A stretch of DNA of 33,007 nt from Lachnospiraceae bacterium (lineage in GTDB: Bacteria; Bacillota; Clostridia; Lachnospirales; Lachnospiraceae), in contig JAPJQL010000009.1 of assembly GCA_030825115.1 (NCBI GenBank), positions 61,603 through 94,609 on the forward strand, given 5' to 3'. The position numbers and the translations under genes were made by a program. Below are positions 1 through 8,020 of the stretch, piece after piece. Every line of letters starts with the position of its first letter. Position 1 is the first letter of the stretch. Below the pieces are notes generated by a model. That model was not told where the DNA came from. It searched no databases and saw only the letters and a program-made list of their open reading frames with translations.

Positions 1-36
1 GTTTTGTAGTATATTTATTTAAGGAGGTACGTAGTT

Positions 37-1092
37 ATGAAATTGAGAAAAATCTTATCACTGGTTTTGGCGGTATCCGTGGCAGGAAGCCTGGCTGCAT
101 GCGGCGGAGGTTCCGGCGCAGCTTTAGCAGACTCAAATGCGGCTGCTAAGGGAGGCGGGGCTAAGAGTGGAGAGGGCAGCATCATCCTTACATACGCCGA
201 GGTGAATCCGGCGGATTCTCTGGATGGCCAGGTTGGAAGCTTTTTCAAAGAGAAGGTAGAAACCCTGACAGGGGGCTCAGTCGTGATTGATATCCAGGCA
301 AGCGGCGTACTGGGAGCAGAGAATGATGTTCTGGACAATATGACGACCGGAGGCGGGACCGTGGATATGGCTCGTATCTCCTGTTTTGCACTGACAAACT
401 ATGGTGGAAAGCTTTCTGCACTGCCAAGCGTACCGTTTACCTTTGAGAACAGGGAGCATTACTGGAAGTTTACGGAGAGCGAGCTGGGACAGCGGATCCT
501 GGCGGAGCCGTCCGAGCTGGGGCTTGGGGTAAAAGGGCTGTTCTTCGTAGAAGAAGGATTCCGCGATTTCTTCCTGAAAGAGACGATATCTGGTATCGAG
601 GGAATGAAAGGGAAAAAGATCAGGGTATCTTCCGACCCGATCCTGACGGCTGTGGTGGAGCAGCTTGGGGCAAATCCTACGGTTGTCTCTTTCAACGAGT
701 TATATTCCAGCCTGCAGTCCGGTGTAGTAGACGGCGCAGACCAGCCGGTGGCACTGTACGAATCCAACGCTTTTAACGAGGTTGCTCCCTGCGTGGTAGA
801 AGATGGACATACCATGAGCGCGTCGGAGGTGATCATTACGGAAGATGCATGGAACAAACTGAGCGATGACCAGAAAGCTGCGATCGAAGAGGCCGGAAAG
901 GCGACCAGTGAGTACTGCAAAGAGCTCTCCGACCAGATAGAGAATGAGAGCAAGCAGAGGCTGATCGAGAAAGGCGTGACCTTTGTGGAGGTACCAGATA
1001 AGACACCGTGGCAGGAAGCATGTGCGGGAGTGATTTCTGAATATACCAAAGGGTATGAGGCAGATTATCAGCAGATCATGGACCTGAAATAA
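37..1092 (+). CDS. dctP: TRAP transporter substrate-binding lipoprotein (DctP family)
   Basis: Extracytoplasmic solute receptor of a tripartite ATP-independent periplasmic (TRAP) transporter, 351 aa. A basic N-terminus, hydrophobic stretch and lipobox LAAC place the lipidated Cys at residue 22, so the mature protein should be anchored on the outer face of the membrane. A Gly/Ala/Ser-rich linker follows, then the DctP fold from about residue 50. The segment GMKGKKIR (Arg196) matches the family position where an Arg pairs with a substrate carboxylate, so an organic anion is the likely ligand (family knowledge). The SD AAGGAGG at 21-27 supports this start. It is first in a run with the membrane subunits and two methyltransferases, which suggests the cargo is a methylated acid (inference). 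The exact substrate cannot be read from the sequence. Confidence 0.93.
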   Translation: MKLRKILSLVLAVSVAGSLAACGGGSGAALADSNAAAKGGGAKSGEGSIILTYAEVNPADSLDGQVGSFFKEKVETLTGGSVVIDIQASGVLGAENDVLDNMTTGGGTVDMARISCFALTNYGGKLSALPSVPFTFENREHYWKFTESELGQRILAEPSELGLGVKGLFFVEEGFRDFFLKETISGIEGMKGKKIRVSSDPILTAVVEQLGANPTVVSFNELYSSLQSGVVDGADQPVALYESNAFNEVAPCVVEDGHTMSASEVIITEDAWNKLSDDQKAAIEEAGKATSEYCKELSDQIENESKQRLIEKGVTFVEVPDKTPWQEACAGVISEYTKGYEADYQQIMDLK

Positions 1093-1144
1093 TTCGGGAG
1101 AAACGTTTCCCAAAGCGGAAAACAGAGGAAGGATGAAGTGTGGC

Positions 1145-1651
1145 ATGAAAACGAAAATAGAAGCGTTTTACACGCATTTGTACAATGTGGTAATGTTTCT
1201 CTGCAAGCTGTTGCTGATTGCAGACATCGGGATCACTTCAGTTGCAGTTCTGGGCCGGTACGTATCATTCGTACCGGACCCGGCCTGGAGTGAAGAGATC
1301 GTATTGACTTGCATGATCTATATGGCGCTGCTGAGCGCGGCGCTGGCGATCAAGCGGCAGGCTCATATCCGGATGACAGCGCTGGACGGCTATCTGCCGG
1401 AAACCGTGATAAAAGTTCTGGATGTGTTTGGAGATATTGTGGTGCTGGCTTTTGCGCTCATCATGCTGGTGGAAGGCTCCCAATATGCGGTGCGGGTGGG
1501 ACAAAACAGCATGTATACCAGCCTTCCGTGGCTTTCCAAGTTCTGGCTGTATCTGCCGGTTGCGGTTGCCGGATTTGCGATGGTGGTATTTCAGGTTGAG
1601 GTCTTTTGGAAGCATGTAAAGATTTTATTTCGGATAGGAGGAAACGCCTGA
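1145..1651 (+). CDS. dctQ: TRAP transporter small membrane subunit (DctQ)
   Basis: Small integral membrane component of the TRAP transporter, about 168 aa with four hydrophobic segments. The motif WSEEIVLTCMIYMALLSAALAI, whose start corresponds to the usual DctQ WxEE-type signature, lies near residues 45-65. An ATG at 1133 is in frame, but the SD-like GAGGAAGG at 1125-1132 touches it directly, so the ATG at 1145 (MKTKIEAF) is the better start. The stop TGA at 1649-1651 overlaps the dctM start (TGATG), indicating translational coupling. It partners DctM in the membrane and the lipoprotein encoded just upstream. Confidence 0.88.
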   Translation: MKTKIEAFYTHLYNVVMFLCKLLLIADIGITSVAVLGRYVSFVPDPAWSEEIVLTCMIYMALLSAALAIKRQAHIRMTALDGYLPETVIKVLDVFGDIVVLAFALIMLVEGSQYAVRVGQNSMYTSLPWLSKFWLYLPVAVAGFAMVVFQVEVFWKHVKILFRIGGNA

Positions 1652-2946
1652 TGATGGTCAATACTACGGCAGTGGCAATCCTGCTGCTGACATTTTTTGC
1701 GATGATTTTGCTCCGGGTAAATATAGCGTTTGCAGTCGGGGTTGCTTCTACTTTGTGCCTGCTCTATCTTGGGATACCGTTGAGCAATGTCTGCCAGCAG
1801 ATGGTGAAGGGGCTGAATTCCTTTTCTCTGATGGCGGTCCCGTTTTTTATCACAATGGGATGCCTGATGGGAACAGGGGGAATCTCGGAGAAACTGATCG
1901 CGCTTGCCAACTCTCTGGTCGGGTGGATGCGTGGAGGGATGGCGATGGTGAATGTCGTGGCGTCCTATTTTTTCGGAGGAATCTCCGGTTCTGCCACGGC
2001 CGATACGGCTTCCCTTGGAAATATCCTGATTCCCATGATGGTGGAGCAGGGGTATGATGATGACTTTTCAACGGCGATAACGATCACTTCTTCGGTGGAA
2101 GGCCTTTTGGTGCCGCCGAGCCACAACATGGTGATCTATGCGACTGCGGCGGGCGGCGTCTCTGTGGGAGCCCTGTTTATGGCGGGTTATCTGCCGGGCG
2201 CGCTGCTGGCGATCTCTTTGATGGTTGGTTCTTATATTATTTCGGTAAAGCGGAATTACCCAAAAGGAGATAAGTTCAGTATGAAGGTGTTTCTGACGCA
2301 GCTTAGCAAATCCTTCTGGGCGCTGGCGGCAGTCCTGATCGTGGTGGCGGGTGTCGTAGGCGGTATCTTTACCGCTACGGAATCTGCGGCAATTGCTGTT
2401 ATCTACAGTATGCTGGTGAGTGTGTTTATTTACAAAGGGCTTGATTGGAAAGGCGTATGGCGGGTGCTTGGCGATTGCATCGACACGCTTGCAATCGTGC
2501 TGATCTTGTGTGCGACCTCCAGTATCTTTGGGTACTGCCTGACGTATCTCCATGTGCCGGATCTGGCGTCGATGGCGATATCCAGCGTATCCTCCAATCC
2601 GATCGTGCTGATGCTTCTGATCAATGTGATCCTTCTGTTCCTCGGATGTATCATGGATATGGCCCCGATCATCCTGATTGCGACGCCGATTCTGCTTCCG
2701 CTTGCAAAGAGCATCGGAATCGATCCGGTACAGTTTGGTATCATTATCGTTCTAAACTGCGGCATCGGTCTTTTGACGCCGCCCGTTGGCACCTGTCTGT
2801 TCATCGGCTCTGCGGTTTCCAAGGTCCCGATTGAGCGGATTGTAAAGGCGGCGCTGCCGTTTTATGTGTGCATGGTAATTACGTTATTGCTGGTGAGCTT
2901 TGTTCCGCAGGTCAGCCTGCTGCTGCCCAGTATATTTATTAAATAA
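1651..2946 (+). CDS. dctM: TRAP transporter large permease subunit (DctM)
   Basis: Large membrane subunit forming the ion-coupled transport path, 431 aa and almost entirely hydrophobic (about 11-12 membrane segments). Family hallmarks are visible: GGISGSATADTASLG near residue 110, which carries the conserved Gly/Ser/Ala/Asp cluster, and GLLTPPVGTCLF near residue 370. The frame is open upstream to an ATG at 1606, but AGGAGG at 1636-1641 sits 9 nt before the ATG at 1651, and that start overlaps the dctQ stop by one base. This start is therefore preferred. The next gene follows after 17 nt with its own SD (GAGAGGGAGAG), so the transporter and methyltransferase genes are probably one transcript. 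Confidence 0.93.
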   Translation: MMVNTTAVAILLLTFFAMILLRVNIAFAVGVASTLCLLYLGIPLSNVCQQMVKGLNSFSLMAVPFFITMGCLMGTGGISEKLIALANSLVGWMRGGMAMVNVVASYFFGGISGSATADTASLGNILIPMMVEQGYDDDFSTAITITSSVEGLLVPPSHNMVIYATAAGGVSVGALFMAGYLPGALLAISLMVGSYIISVKRNYPKGDKFSMKVFLTQLSKSFWALAAVLIVVAGVVGGIFTATESAAIAVIYSMLVSVFIYKGLDWKGVWRVLGDCIDTLAIVLILCATSSIFGYCLTYLHVPDLASMAISSVSSNPIVLMLLINVILLFLGCIMDMAPIILIATPILLPLAKSIGIDPVQFGIIIVLNCGIGLLTPPVGTCLFIGSAVSKVPIERIVKAALPFYVCMVITLLLVSFVPQVSLLLPSIFIK

Positions 2947-2963
2947 GAGAGAGGGAGAGAAGT

Positions 2964-4106
2964 ATGACTTCAAGAGAACGGTTATTATGTGTGTTGAGAG
3001 GCGGGACGCCGGACAAGATTCCGGTCAGCCCGTTTGTGCAGGAAGAGTACCTGTCCTACTATTTTGATAAAAAGGATACCAGCCGCCTTTATGATGCGGT
3101 GGCGCTGGCAAAGGAGCTGGATTTTGACCTGATCACCAGGCAGTATGTAAACGCGACTCCGTATTTTATGCAGAGGAGCTTCCCAAATTGGGAAGTGACA
3201 GAGACGAAGGGAAAGCAGGGCAATAATTATGTCCGCACAACCATCATCCGCACCCCGGAAGGGGAACTCAAGCAGGTGGAGGCAGCGGAGTATAATGAAA
3301 AGATCCTTTCCGGCATCCACTTCAGCACGGTTGAGTATATGATTAAAGACCAGGATGATTTTGAGCTGTTCAAGAAATACTGCCCGAAGAGGGAGGCTCA
3401 GGATGATGAGCATATCTTAGAGAGCGGCAGGGTCTCCCGCGCGGAGGTCGGCGATCTTGGAATCACCTGTCCGTGGGGAATGGGCGGCGTCTACAACCTG
3501 GTGGCAACTTATATCGATGTCCAGGATATGCTGTGTGATGCCTTGACGGATGAGGAATATTATGAGGACTATATGAATTTCTTTACCGATCTTGTAGTGG
3601 AAGACTATAAGGTGTTTGCCAGGAGCGAGTTTGACGCGGTGGGGGTTCAGGGCAATATTGCCAACGGCGCGATCATGAGCTGTGAGTACTTTGAGGAGTA
3701 TGTCATGCCTTACGAGAGACGGGCTCTGCAGGTGCTGATCGATGCAGGGAAGCCGACGATCTATCACAACTGCGGCAATGCGACGGAACTGTATCCGGCG
3801 TATAAGAAGCTGGGGATTACGGTCTGGGAGACTGTAGCGCCAAAGCCGCAGGGGGATAATGTCCTCGCTGAGGCAAAAGAGTATTTTGGGGACGGGCTGA
3901 TTTTGTCCGGCAACTTTGACCAGGTACATTTTTTGAAAATGGCTTCTCCTGAGGAGGTTGAGAAAGCGGCTTATGAGCAGATGATGGTCGGGAAGAAGGG
4001 GGCACATTATATCTTTGCATGCTCGGACTATCTGGAGATCGGAACACCGCTTGAGAATGTGAAGGCGCTTTTGCGCGGGGCAAAAAAAGCTGCGGATATG
4101 GATTGA
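2964..4106 (+). CDS. UroD-fold corrinoid-dependent methyltransferase (MtaA/MtvB-like), copy 1
   Basis: Uroporphyrinogen decarboxylase-family protein (PF01208 type), 380 aa. It carries the zinc-site pattern of methyltransferases rather than true HemE: His268-x-Cys270 in YHNCGN and Cys353 in FACSDYLEIGTP. In characterised relatives (MtaA, MtbA, CmuA, MtvB-type) this His/Cys/Cys set binds Zn and activates a thiol or methyl substrate. Its position directly after the TRAP permease and near a corrinoid protein and activator supports a role in methyl transfer between an imported compound and a corrinoid protein. It is longer and more divergent than the second copy at 4558-5592, so I infer this may be the substrate-specific enzyme. 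True HemE is unlikely because the Zn motif is present and there is no heme context. Confidence 0.85.
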   Translation: MTSRERLLCVLRGGTPDKIPVSPFVQEEYLSYYFDKKDTSRLYDAVALAKELDFDLITRQYVNATPYFMQRSFPNWEVTETKGKQGNNYVRTTIIRTPEGELKQVEAAEYNEKILSGIHFSTVEYMIKDQDDFELFKKYCPKREAQDDEHILESGRVSRAEVGDLGITCPWGMGGVYNLVATYIDVQDMLCDALTDEEYYEDYMNFFTDLVVEDYKVFARSEFDAVGVQGNIANGAIMSCEYFEEYVMPYERRALQVLIDAGKPTIYHNCGNATELYPAYKKLGITVWETVAPKPQGDNVLAEAKEYFGDGLILSGNFDQVHFLKMASPEEVEKAAYEQMMVGKKGAHYIFACSDYLEIGTPLENVKALLRGAKKAADMD

Positions 4107-4112
4107 TGGATT

Positions 4113-4508
4113 ATGGTACAGTATGAATTAAACGGGAAAACCGGTTTTTTTGTCGCCCATGAAAGTATGGGCTGGAGGATAGCCTGCCACGGCTATGAGC
4201 CGTCGGTGAATGGCATCGGGGCGTTAAAGGAATGGGGCATCCATCTGGATTCGGAGGAGGCGTTCCTCCTGATGTGCGGCAGGGGCGTTCTGGCGGTAAT
4301 GGACGAATGTGGAAAGGTTACAATCACACGGATGGAACCGCTACAGCTGTATGTTGTCGGGGCAGGGGAGAAGCATGCGATTGCACTGCAGGAAGATACC
4401 CGTGTACTCATTATGGAAAATGAAGATATGAGCCGTTTTCAGACGATGGCAATGGACGCTGAGACATGTGCGTCGATTGGACGGGTTTTGGAGGAGCAGA
4501 AGATGTGA
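4113..4508 (+). CDS. small cupin-like protein of unknown function
   Basis: A 131-aa protein that I do not recognise as a named family. The pattern resembles a single-domain cupin beta barrel: HLDSEEAFLLMCGRG (His, acidic residues, then a turn Gly) followed about 40 residues later by VVGAGEKHAIAL and a closing strand VLIMEN. These pieces correspond loosely to cupin motifs 1 and 2, with His residues that could bind metal. The gene begins 6 nt after the upstream methyltransferase stop, with only a weak SD, so it is probably translated by coupling. Being sandwiched between two UroD-type methyltransferases suggests it serves the same pathway, perhaps binding or sensing the substrate (inference). 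Alternatively it could be a small isomerase-like accessory enzyme. Confidence 0.7.
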   Translation: MVQYELNGKTGFFVAHESMGWRIACHGYEPSVNGIGALKEWGIHLDSEEAFLLMCGRGVLAVMDECGKVTITRMEPLQLYVVGAGEKHAIALQEDTRVLIMENEDMSRFQTMAMDAETCASIGRVLEEQKM

Positions 4509-4557
4509 TAAAATTTATTTATCAATCGATTTTCGTAAGGAAAAGGAGACAGTAGTC

Positions 4558-5592
4558 ATGAATATGAAAAAATGGGTCGAAGAGATTATCAAAAACCCGC
4601 AGAAAAAGGCAGTGCCGGTACTGTCATTCCCCTGCATTTCCCTGATGGGAATCACGGTGAATGAGCTGATCAACGACAGTGAGCTTCAGGCAAAGGGGAT
4701 GAAGCTGGTGGCTGACCGGGTTCCGACCGGGGCTTCCGTGAGCATGATGGATCTGTCGGTGGAAGCGGAGGCGTTTGGCTCGACTATCCGGTTTTCGGAC
4801 GATGAGGTGCCGACGGTGATTGGCAGGATCGTGGAGGATGAAGATGACGCCGAAGCGCTGAAGGTGCCGGAGATTGGCGCTGGGCGTACCGGGAAGTATA
4901 TTGATGCGATTGAGAAGGTATGCGGGATGATAACGGACAGGCCGGTACTGGCCGGGATTATCGGACCGTTTTCCCTGGCCGGGCGGCTGATGGATGTGTC
5001 GGAGGCGATGATCAACTGTTATGAGGAACCGGATATGGTGCATACGGTCATGAAGAAGGCAACGGAATTTTTAGTGGCTTATGCGAAGGCTTATAAATCG
5101 GTCGGGGCGAACGGAATCGTGATGGCGGAGCCTCTGACCGGGCTGCTTTCCCCGGACCTGGCGGAGGAATTTTCCGAGCCATATGTGAGGGAAATCGTGG
5201 ATGCAGTGCAGGATGAGAATTTTGCGGTAATCTATCATAACTGTGGAAACAATGTGGTGCGGATGGTGGATTCTATCGCCAGGATCGGTGCGGACGGATA
5301 TCATTTTGGCAATTCCATCCGCATGAGCGACATCGTGGATAAGCTGCCGGAAGACGTTTTGGTAATGGGGAATGTGGACCCGGCAGGCCAGCTTCGGAAT
5401 GGAACGCCTGCTTCCGTAAAGGCGGTTACGAAGGAAGTCATGGCGGAGTGCTGTGACCATCCGAATTTTGTGATTTCTACAGGGTGTGATATTCCTCCGG
5501 CAAGCAGTTGGGAGAATATTGATGCATTTTTTGAGGCGGTTGAGGAGTTTTATTTTGAGAAGAAGACCGGGGCGGTGAAGATGAAAGCCTGA
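4558..5592 (+). CDS. UroD-fold methylcobamide methyltransferase (MtaA/MtbA-like), copy 2
   Basis: Uroporphyrinogen decarboxylase-family methyltransferase, 344 aa from the chosen start. The motif GPFSLAGRLMDVSEAM is typical of the MtaA/MtbA branch. The Zn ligands are His227-x-Cys229 (YHNCGNN) and Cys310 (STGCDIPP). The frame is open to an ATG at 4468, but that lies inside the cupin gene, while AAGGAG at 4543-4548 is 9 nt before the ATG at 4558. In archaea such enzymes move methyl from corrinoid protein to coenzyme M. In bacteria lacking CoM the acceptor is unclear, so this copy may either deliver methyl from substrate to corrinoid or pass it onward. It is the last intact gene of the TRAP/methyltransferase run, and the next sequence is a broken transposase remnant. 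Confidence 0.88.
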   Translation: MNMKKWVEEIIKNPQKKAVPVLSFPCISLMGITVNELINDSELQAKGMKLVADRVPTGASVSMMDLSVEAEAFGSTIRFSDDEVPTVIGRIVEDEDDAEALKVPEIGAGRTGKYIDAIEKVCGMITDRPVLAGIIGPFSLAGRLMDVSEAMINCYEEPDMVHTVMKKATEFLVAYAKAYKSVGANGIVMAEPLTGLLSPDLAEEFSEPYVREIVDAVQDENFAVIYHNCGNNVVRMVDSIARIGADGYHFGNSIRMSDIVDKLPEDVLVMGNVDPAGQLRNGTPASVKAVTKEVMAECCDHPNFVISTGCDIPPASSWENIDAFFEAVEEFYFEKKTGAVKMKA

Positions 5593-5908
5593 GCAGGAAA
5601 ACAGGTTCTATATTCCTCTCGATATTTTCCTTGACTTATATCACAAAAACAATCACAATATAGATAAGGAGCTGGACGCGTGGCTGCTGTTTTTAGCGTC
5701 GGATGATCCAGCAGATATTGTCCGTCTTGTTGAAGCGTATCCTCAGTTCCGGGAACTATATGATCAGATTGCTGCGTTTGGGCAGAAACCGGAGGAGTTG
5801 GTGAATATGTATTCGAAAGCATTGGAAATCATGGATTTGAATACGGTCAAGTATATGATAGAGGAGCAGAAGAAGGAGCTGGAGCAGTATAAAAAAGCTG
5901 CCAATTAA
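5591..5908 (+). pseudogene. 5'-truncated remnant of Rpn/PD-(D/E)XK-type transposase gene
   Basis: This gap between genes is an open frame without a usable start. Reading from about 5591 gives ENRFYIPLDIFLDLYHKNN and continues through AWLLFLASDDPADIVRLVE to a Lys/Glu-rich end EQYKKAAN and TAA at 5906-5908. The piece resembles the C-terminal part of Rpn-family recombination-promoting nuclease / putative transposase proteins, which are common in Clostridia. The N-terminal nuclease domain is absent and the frame begins right at the stop of the upstream methyltransferase, so a deletion or insertion junction probably lies near 5590-5605. No SD precedes the only in-frame ATGs. The family match is from memory of this C-terminal pattern and should be treated as likely rather than certain. 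Confidence 0.65.
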
Positions 5909-5918
5909 GCAATTCCCA

Positions 5919-5960
5919 TGCCGGGATCACCCCCGATATTGCTTCGGAGTGATCCCGGTA
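5919..5960. terminator. hairpin at the convergent gene ends (possible weak terminator)
   Basis: Perfect 10-bp inverted repeat, CCGGGATCAC at 5921-5930 and GTGATCCCGG at 5949-5958, with an 18-nt loop. The right arm and loop encode the last codons of the leftward regulator. There is no clean T-run on either strand, so termination is uncertain. Confidence 0.4.
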
Positions 5961-7183
5961 TGTTTCTTAAACACTTTTGAAAAATAGCTCTGGTCCTCAA
6001 ATCCGGTCGAGATTGCGATGCTGATCAGGGAATAGTCGGTGTTGGCCAGCAGCCGCTTGCTTTCTTCTATCCGCACCATATTCAGATACTCTTTGAATGA
6101 GGAGCCGCAAGCCTGTTTAAAGGAGGAAGAAAAGTAGGAAGGGTTCAGGTGGACATAGTTTGCCACGTCTTCTAGTGTGATCGGCTCGGAAAAATGTTCG
6201 GAGATATATTTCATCGCTTTTCTGACCGTGTCACTGTTTTTTCCGGGAATCTGGCTGAACATACATTCAATATAGGTGTCCAGAGATTCCTGTAAGGTAT
6301 AGCAGAGAGAATCGATGGTCTTTATTTTCTCAATATTCTTTAAAAACTCATTGTTGATCTTTAAAATCTGGTTGGTTCCGGCGCCTCCTTCCATAGCGGA
6401 ACGGGAGAGCAGGGAACACAGCTCGACCGCGCGGCTTTTAATGACTTCCAAGCTGCTTCCTTCAGAGAAAAATACATAGCCTAAAAGGTCGTTCAGGATG
6501 GCGGTAGAAGCCTGCTTGTCTCCCGCCTTGACTTTGGTCAAGAGCAGTTTTTCTTTGTCGTAGGGATAGGAACTCTTGTCGTCCACGCCCATATTTTTAT
6601 ACATCTGGATAGATTCATTGATCCGGGACTGCTGGTGTATCTTTTTACTGTTGATGATCAGTTCCTGTTTGGCATCAGAAACGAAGTTGGAAAAAAGATA
6701 GTAGAGCAGACGGCTGATCTGAGTCACGGTAGCAGGGGGAACTACCGGGAGATGGCTGGCATCTTCATACAGCTCGATCAGTGTCTCAGTGGGGATATTC
6801 GGGTATCGTCTGGACAAATCCATGATCAGTTCAGAATCCGGCTCGGTCATGAGAAACGGTCCCACCAAGACAGAGCCAAACAACGTTTCCCGGTTGATCA
6901 GGGGGAATACGATGTGGTTCAGGTTCGAGTGGCAGGAAAAAATATAGGTCTCTCCGATATCCATTGCCCTTTTTCCTGCATCGGCGTGTATGATCTTACA
7001 ACTGTCAGCCGGCGGCAAAAAGGGCAGGACATGGCTGCAGTAGGTAGACCGTTCTCCTTCGGACAGAAGGATGGCTCCGCGCTCATCCAGTACCTGGATT
7101 GGCAGCTTCATGCAGATGTGAAAGGCGGTCAGTATTTCCGAAAGCTTGTCTTTTTCGACAATGGTATATAGATAAGATTCCAT
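5927..7183 (-). CDS. PocR-domain AraC-family transcriptional regulator
   Basis: 418-aa regulator. Residues about 5-150 form a PocR-type sensor domain (LPIQVLDERGAILLSEG, a Cys-containing segment around ADSCKIIH, and SCHSNLNHIVFPL). A middle linker and helical region follow, then a C-terminal AraC double helix-turn-helix from about residue 320 (ITLEDVANYVHLNPSYFSSSFK, ending GFEDQSYFSKVFKKHTGITPKQY). PocR domains bind small organic ligands. The founding example activates propanediol and cobalamin genes in Salmonella (established). The gene lies convergent to the methyltransferase run and divergent from the corrinoid protein plus cobalamin genes, so it is the obvious candidate activator of both. 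The SD AAAGGA lies just upstream of the ATG on the minus strand. The ligand is unknown and may be the methylated substrate or its product. Confidence 0.9.
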   Translation of the reverse strand: MESYLYTIVEKDKLSEILTAFHICMKLPIQVLDERGAILLSEGERSTYCSHVLPFLPPADSCKIIHADAGKRAMDIGETYIFSCHSNLNHIVFPLINRETLFGSVLVGPFLMTEPDSELIMDLSRRYPNIPTETLIELYEDASHLPVVPPATVTQISRLLYYLFSNFVSDAKQELIINSKKIHQQSRINESIQMYKNMGVDDKSSYPYDKEKLLLTKVKAGDKQASTAILNDLLGYVFFSEGSSLEVIKSRAVELCSLLSRSAMEGGAGTNQILKINNEFLKNIEKIKTIDSLCYTLQESLDTYIECMFSQIPGKNSDTVRKAMKYISEHFSEPITLEDVANYVHLNPSYFSSSFKQACGSSFKEYLNMVRIEESKRLLANTDYSLISIAISTGFEDQSYFSKVFKKHTGITPKQYRG

Positions 7184-7213
7184 AGAAAAAGTCCTTTCTC
7201 TGTAATGCTCTCA

Positions 7214-7242
7214 ATTATATCACAATTATTGGAAATTGACAA
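7214..7242 (-). promoter_or_regulatory. promoter of the PocR/AraC regulator gene
   Basis: On the minus strand: TTGTCA (7242-7237), 17-nt spacer, TATAAT (7219-7214) preceded by TGA, i.e. an extended -10. Its -35 occupies the same bases as the -35 of the rightward promoter. Confidence 0.7.
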
Positions 7243-7265
7243 AAAAATTACCATAAATCTAATAT
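7236..7265 (+). promoter_or_regulatory. promoter of the corrinoid protein / activator / cob unit
   Basis: TTGACA at 7236-7241, 18-nt spacer, TAATAT at 7260-7265. It directs transcription towards 7373. It overlaps the divergent regulator promoter at the -35, so RNA polymerase binding on the two sides may be mutually exclusive. Confidence 0.7.
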
Positions 7266-7290
7266 TTATACCAATCAGGAAGGTGCTGTT

Positions 7291-7302
7291 TCAGTATACT
7301 GA
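7291..7302. promoter_or_regulatory. perfect 12-bp palindrome in the leader, candidate operator
   Basis: TCAGTATACTGA is its own reverse complement and lies about 25 nt after the -10 of the rightward promoter, 70 nt before the corrinoid protein start. The regulator that binds it is unknown. AraC activators usually bind direct repeats upstream of -35, so a different protein, or an additional repression site, is possible. Confidence 0.35.
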
Positions 7303-7372
7303 TACCATAAAAATAAGAAAAGCACCAGAGCAGGAACGGAATGTGCACGGGAAAATCGAGGAGGATGGAGTC

Positions 7373-8020
7373 ATGGCATTGATTCAGGAAATTTCAGAAC
7401 TGTTACAAAAAGGCAGGGCAAAACAGGTGAAGGTACTTGTACAGCAGGCCCTGGACGAGGGGATTGATCCAAAGGAAATCTTAAATGACGGACTTTTGGC
7501 GGGAATGATGATCATCGGAGCAAAATTTAAGAATAACGAAGTGTTTGTCCCGGAAGTGCTGGTTGCGGCAAGGGCGATGAACGCCGGGATCGCAATCCTG
7601 GAGCCGAAGCTGATCGAGGTTGGCAATGAGCCGGTGGGTAAGGCAGTGATCGGTACGGTAAAGGGCGACCTTCATGATATTGGAAAAAATCTGGTCACCA
7701 TGATGCTTAAGGGAGCAGGCTTTGATATCTGTGATATTGGCGTGGACGTGGAGGCAGATACCTTTGTGGAAAAAGCGGAAGAGATTGGCGCGGATGTCAT
7801 CTGCATGTCGGCTTTGCTGACGACGACGATGCCGAATATGAAGAATGTGATTGACGTCCTTGAGGACAAAGGGCTTCGCAATAAATATATCGTGATGGTT
7901 GGCGGTGCGCCGGTGAATGAGAGCTTTGCCAAACAGATCGGAGCGGACTATTATACACCTGATGCTGCCACCTGCGCCGAGGTTGCAAAAACAGCGGTTG
8001 TGGAGCGGAAAGCGGTATAG
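7373..8020 (+). CDS. corrinoid-binding methyltransferase protein (MtaC/MtbC-like)
   Basis: 215-aa methyl-carrier protein. An N-terminal helical cap (about residues 1-85, with MIIGAKFKNNEVFVPEVLVAARAM in the middle) is followed by a Rossmann-like B12-binding domain bearing GDLHDIGKNLV, in which His101 is the lower cobalt ligand and Asp99 its partner. The later motif VICMSALLTTTM is the usual base-off cofactor loop. The frame is open to 7205, but GAGGAGGA at 7358-7365 lies 7 nt before the ATG at 7373, and the upstream stretch is AT-rich promoter/leader, so 7373 is the true start. The protein carries methyl groups between the UroD-type methyltransferases and is reactivated by the product of the next gene. 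The two are separated by a terminator-like hairpin. Confidence 0.95.
   Translation: MALIQEISELLQKGRAKQVKVLVQQALDEGIDPKEILNDGLLAGMMIIGAKFKNNEVFVPEVLVAARAMNAGIAILEPKLIEVGNEPVGKAVIGTVKGDLHDIGKNLVTMMLKGAGFDICDIGVDVEADTFVEKAEEIGADVICMSALLTTTMPNMKNVIDVLEDKGLRNKYIVMVGGAPVNESFAKQIGADYYTPDAATCAEVAKTAVVERKAV

Noticed and set aside
2964..5592. Heme synthesis enzyme HemE (uroporphyrinogen decarboxylase) for the two UroD-fold genes
   Set aside because: Both have the His-x-Cys ... Cys zinc motif of methyltransferases and sit with a corrinoid protein and activator, not heme genes.
7205..7372. N-terminal extension of the corrinoid protein from an ATG at 7205
   Set aside because: This stretch holds promoter hexamers and a leader palindrome, and a strong SD stands before the ATG at 7373.
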